Source: an uncultured Dehalococcoidia bacterium (GTDB taxonomy: Bacteria > Chloroflexota > Dehalococcoidia > Lucifugimonadales > UBA3495). Taken from it: a stretch of 64,000 nucleotides of DNA. The stretch is from the NCBI GenBank assembly GCA_958296445.1, contig OY282565.1, positions 1,815,570 through 1,879,569 of the forward strand. The letters run 5' to 3'. Within the stretch, counting starts at the first letter, position 1, and each line of letters starts with the position of its first letter. Of the stretch, positions 61,952-64,000 are shown piece after piece. Below the pieces are notes generated by a model that worked only from the letters and a program-made list of their open reading frames with translations, was not told where the DNA came from and did not search any database. The position numbers and the translations under genes are program-made.

Positions 61952-62689
61952 TTAGGGAATGGCCGGGGGCGGGTCTACTTTTGGCAGGCCGCCTAAGCGT
62001 AGGCGGAGCAGTCCTTTGACGTCTTCGGTGGCGGTTTTGATTACGTTGACGGTGCTGGTGGGGTCGTCTTGCCAGGATACCGGAATTACGCCGATGCGGT
62101 AGCCGCGCTTTTCGGCGATTATTAGCAGTTCGGTGTCGAAGAACCAGTTGTTGTTTTCTATGTGGGGGATGATGGCTTGGGCCGCTTGGCGGGTCATTGC
62201 CTTAAAGCCGCATTGGGCGTCGGGGAAGCCGACGAAAAACATTGCCTGGATAAGCAGGTTGTAGCTGCGGGAGGTGAATTCGCGCTTGAAGCTGCGCTGG
62301 GTGACCCGGGAGCCGCGGCTGAGGCGGCTGCCGATGGCGACGTGGCAGCCGGATTCTAGGGCGGCAATCAGGGGCGGGAAGTGGGCGAGGCCGGTGGAGA
62401 GGTCTACATCCATATAGCTTACGATGTCGGATTCGCTGCCCAGCCAGGCGGCCTTTAGGGCCCGGCCCCGGCCTTTTTCCGGGAGGTAGAGGTAGTTTAC
62501 GTTTTGATGCTGGCGGCAGAGGGACTCGGCAACGGCGCGGGTGCCGTCTATGGATGCGTTGTCGGCGATGGTTATGCGCCACGGGTTGGGCAGGTTGTCT
62601 TGCAGGAAAGCGCACAGGGCCGGGATGCTTACCGGCAGCGCGTCTTCTTCGTTGTAGACTGGGATGACTACATCAACGCTGGCGCTCAT
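61952..62689 (-). CDS. Glycosyltransferase family 2 (dolichyl-phosphate glycosyl synthase-like)
   Basis: A 245-residue GT-A fold glycosyltransferase. VVIPVYNEEDALPVSIPAL is at the start, followed by IADNASIDGT, the metal-binding DVDLSTG, and GSRLSRGSRV. FPDAQCGFKAM matches polyprenyl-phosphate mannosyl/glucosyl synthases. It lacks a C-terminal membrane anchor. It probably makes a lipid-linked sugar for cell-envelope glycosylation. Confidence 0.88.
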   Translation of the reverse strand: MSASVDVVIPVYNEEDALPVSIPALCAFLQDNLPNPWRITIADNASIDGTRAVAESLCRQHQNVNYLYLPEKGRGRALKAAWLGSESDIVSYMDVDLSTGLAHFPPLIAALESGCHVAIGSRLSRGSRVTQRSFKREFTSRSYNLLIQAMFFVGFPDAQCGFKAMTRQAAQAIIPHIENNNWFFDTELLIIAEKRGYRIGVIPVSWQDDPTSTVNVIKTATEDVKGLLRLRLGGLPKVDPPPAIP

Positions 62690-62758
62690 ACCGGCGGCAC
62701 CATAGTAAAGGAATAGCCTTTCGATATACTTAGGGCTGGCGGGGAGTTGGCGGGGCGG

Positions 62759-64000
62759 TTAGTGGCGGAAATGGCGCACCCCCGTGAACAGCATAGCCAG
62801 GCCGGCGTGGTCGGCGGCGGCGATTACTTCTTCGTCGCGGACGGAACCGCCGGGCTGGACGATGGCGGTGATACCGGCGTTGGCGGCGAGTTCGATGTTG
62901 TCGGCGAAGGGGAAAAAGGCATCGGAGGCCAGCACGGCGCCTTGGGATTTTTCGGCGGCGATGCGCTGGGACAGGTGTACGCTTACCACCCGGTTGGGCT
63001 GCCCGGCGCCCATACCGACTAGGGCGCGGTCGCGGGCGAAAACGATGGCGTTGGATTTGATGTGCTTGGCGGCTTTCCAGGCAAAGGTCAGGTCTTGCAG
63101 TTCGTCGGCGCTGGGGTTGCGCTGGGTGACGGTGCGCCATTGGGCCGGGTCTTCGGCGATGTCGTCGGTTCCTTGAACCAGCATACCCCCGGCGATGGGG
63201 CGGAGGTCCAGGGACGAGACGGCCGGGGACGGGTTGATGGTCAGGATGCGGAGGTTGCGTTTTTGTTGCAGGATGGTCAGGGCGTCGGCGTCGTATCCGG
63301 GGGCTATCACTACTTCGTAGAACACTGGCTCCATAGCGCGGGCGGCGGCGGCGTTCACGCGGCGGTTGAAGGCTACGATGCCGCCGAAGGCGCTTACGGT
63401 GTCGCCCTCGTAGGCGCGATGGTAGGCTTCGGCGATGGCGTCGCGGCTGGCTAGGCCGCAGGGGTTGTTGTGCTTGACTACGGCGACGGTGGGTTGGGGG
63501 AAGTCGGATACGGTGCGCCAAGCGGCGTCGGCGTCCATCAGGTTGTTGTAGGACAGCTCCCGCCCGTGAAGCTGGGTTGCCCCGGCGATACCGGACGGGG
63601 GGGCGCCAGCGGGGGCGTAGAGGGCGCCGGACTGGTGGGGGTTTTCGCCGTAGCGCAGGCCGGCCACTTTCTCCAGGGAAATGGTCAGGCGGGCGGGCAG
63701 GGTATCTGCGGGTTCGCCGGGTTCGGCGATTGGGGGCGTTTCCGGGGCGGCGCTCAGGTATGCGGTCACTGCGGCGTCGTATTCGGAGACGTGGCGGAAA
63801 GCCTTGGCGGCCAGCCTGCGCCGGTCGGCGGCGGTAAGGCCGTCACCGGCCAGTTTCTGGGCGACCCAATCGTAGTCCGCGGGGTCTACTATAACGGCCA
63901 CGGACGGGAAGTTTTTGGCGGCGGCCCGCAGCATTGTCAGCCCGCCGATGTCTATGTTCTCTAGGGCGTCGTCCAGGGTTACACCGGGGCGGCTGACGGT
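62759..64000 (-). CDS. purH: Bifunctional AICAR formyltransferase/IMP cyclohydrolase (5' end beyond window)
   Basis: The minus-strand frame runs off the right edge: ENIDIGGLTMLRAAAKNFPSVAV is part of the N-terminal IMP cyclohydrolase domain. The C-terminal AICAR transformylase has KVAGLRYGENPHQSGALY, KHNNPCGLASRDAI, and MGAGQPNRVVSVHLS. Purine synthesis steps 9-10 are its function. The first roughly 100 residues are missing from this window. Confidence 0.95.
   Translation of the reverse strand, partial: TVSRPGVTLDDALENIDIGGLTMLRAAAKNFPSVAVIVDPADYDWVAQKLAGDGLTAADRRRLAAKAFRHVSEYDAAVTAYLSAAPETPPIAEPGEPADTLPARLTISLEKVAGLRYGENPHQSGALYAPAGAPPSGIAGATQLHGRELSYNNLMDADAAWRTVSDFPQPTVAVVKHNNPCGLASRDAIAEAYHRAYEGDTVSAFGGIVAFNRRVNAAAARAMEPVFYEVVIAPGYDADALTILQQKRNLRILTINPSPAVSSLDLRPIAGGMLVQGTDDIAEDPAQWRTVTQRNPSADELQDLTFAWKAAKHIKSNAIVFARDRALVGMGAGQPNRVVSVHLSQRIAAEKSQGAVLASDAFFPFADNIELAANAGITAIVQPGGSVRDEEVIAAADHAGLAMLFTGVRHFRH

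Overview
The window is a GC-rich bacterial chromosome segment of about 50 genes. It most resembles a marine or groundwater Chloroflexota of the SAR202/Dehalococcoidia type. This is an inference from the repeated luciferase-like flavin oxidoreductases, an L-2-hydroxyglutarate oxidase, Uma2 nucleases, PyrR-type pyrimidine control and very many short dispersed repeats. No rRNA or tRNA gene was recognised, and purH runs off the right edge.

Left part (1-20 kb): an SDR, an alpha/beta hydrolase, a cupin, an endonuclease III-like glycosylase and sfsA are followed by a 72-bp tandem repeat array, pyrF, a DUF951 protein, a LysR regulator divergent from a dicluster ferredoxin, an ornithine cyclodeaminase homologue and hicBA. 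The main unit is a minus-strand pyrimidine operon, pyrR-pyrB-pyrC-carA-(unknown)-carB. It begins with a PyrR-type attenuation leader containing a binding-loop match and a strong terminator. The leader and the pyrR-pyrB junction both carry local duplications. Between 18.5 and 20.2 kb there is about 1.7 kb of repeats and no gene.

Middle (20-45 kb): a VWA protein, a cysteine hydrolase, a DUF5671 membrane protein, and a lipid-type operon (MaoC-like, plsX, fabG, PEP mutase/isocitrate lyase family). These are followed by lhgO, an LLM oxidoreductase, a 2-hydroxyacid dehydrogenase, and a less GC-rich two-gene cassette (DUF262 plus HEPN nuclease) that looks like an acquired defence or toxin module. 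Then come a quinone oxidoreductase, a DUF4349/PKD/zinc-ribbon envelope protein, an oxaloacetate decarboxylase homologue, and a small ring-cleavage-like set (C-C hydrolase, LLM monooxygenase, Rieske oxygenase alpha and beta). An orphan TRAP-type binding protein closes the section.

Right part (45-64 kb): a three-gene 2-oxoacid:ferredoxin oxidoreductase whose gene order, gamma-delta fusion and active-site residues point to oxalate oxidoreductase rather than pyruvate oxidoreductase. It is followed by another repeat block, a C-terminal processing protease, smpB, a gamma-carbonic anhydrase homologue, three tandem membrane/coiled-coil miniproteins, an LLM oxidoreductase and four tandem Uma2 genes whose coiled-coil tails differ by whole heptads. 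Last come a nested inverted-repeat structure, a duplicated-domain unknown protein, an AAA/DUF4143 ATPase, an SDR, a glycosyltransferase and partial purH.

Across the window the plus strand changes from strongly C-rich (left) to strongly G-rich (right), and several repeat families flip orientation with it. This suggests a change of replication strand somewhere in the middle, although no dnaA or clear origin was seen.
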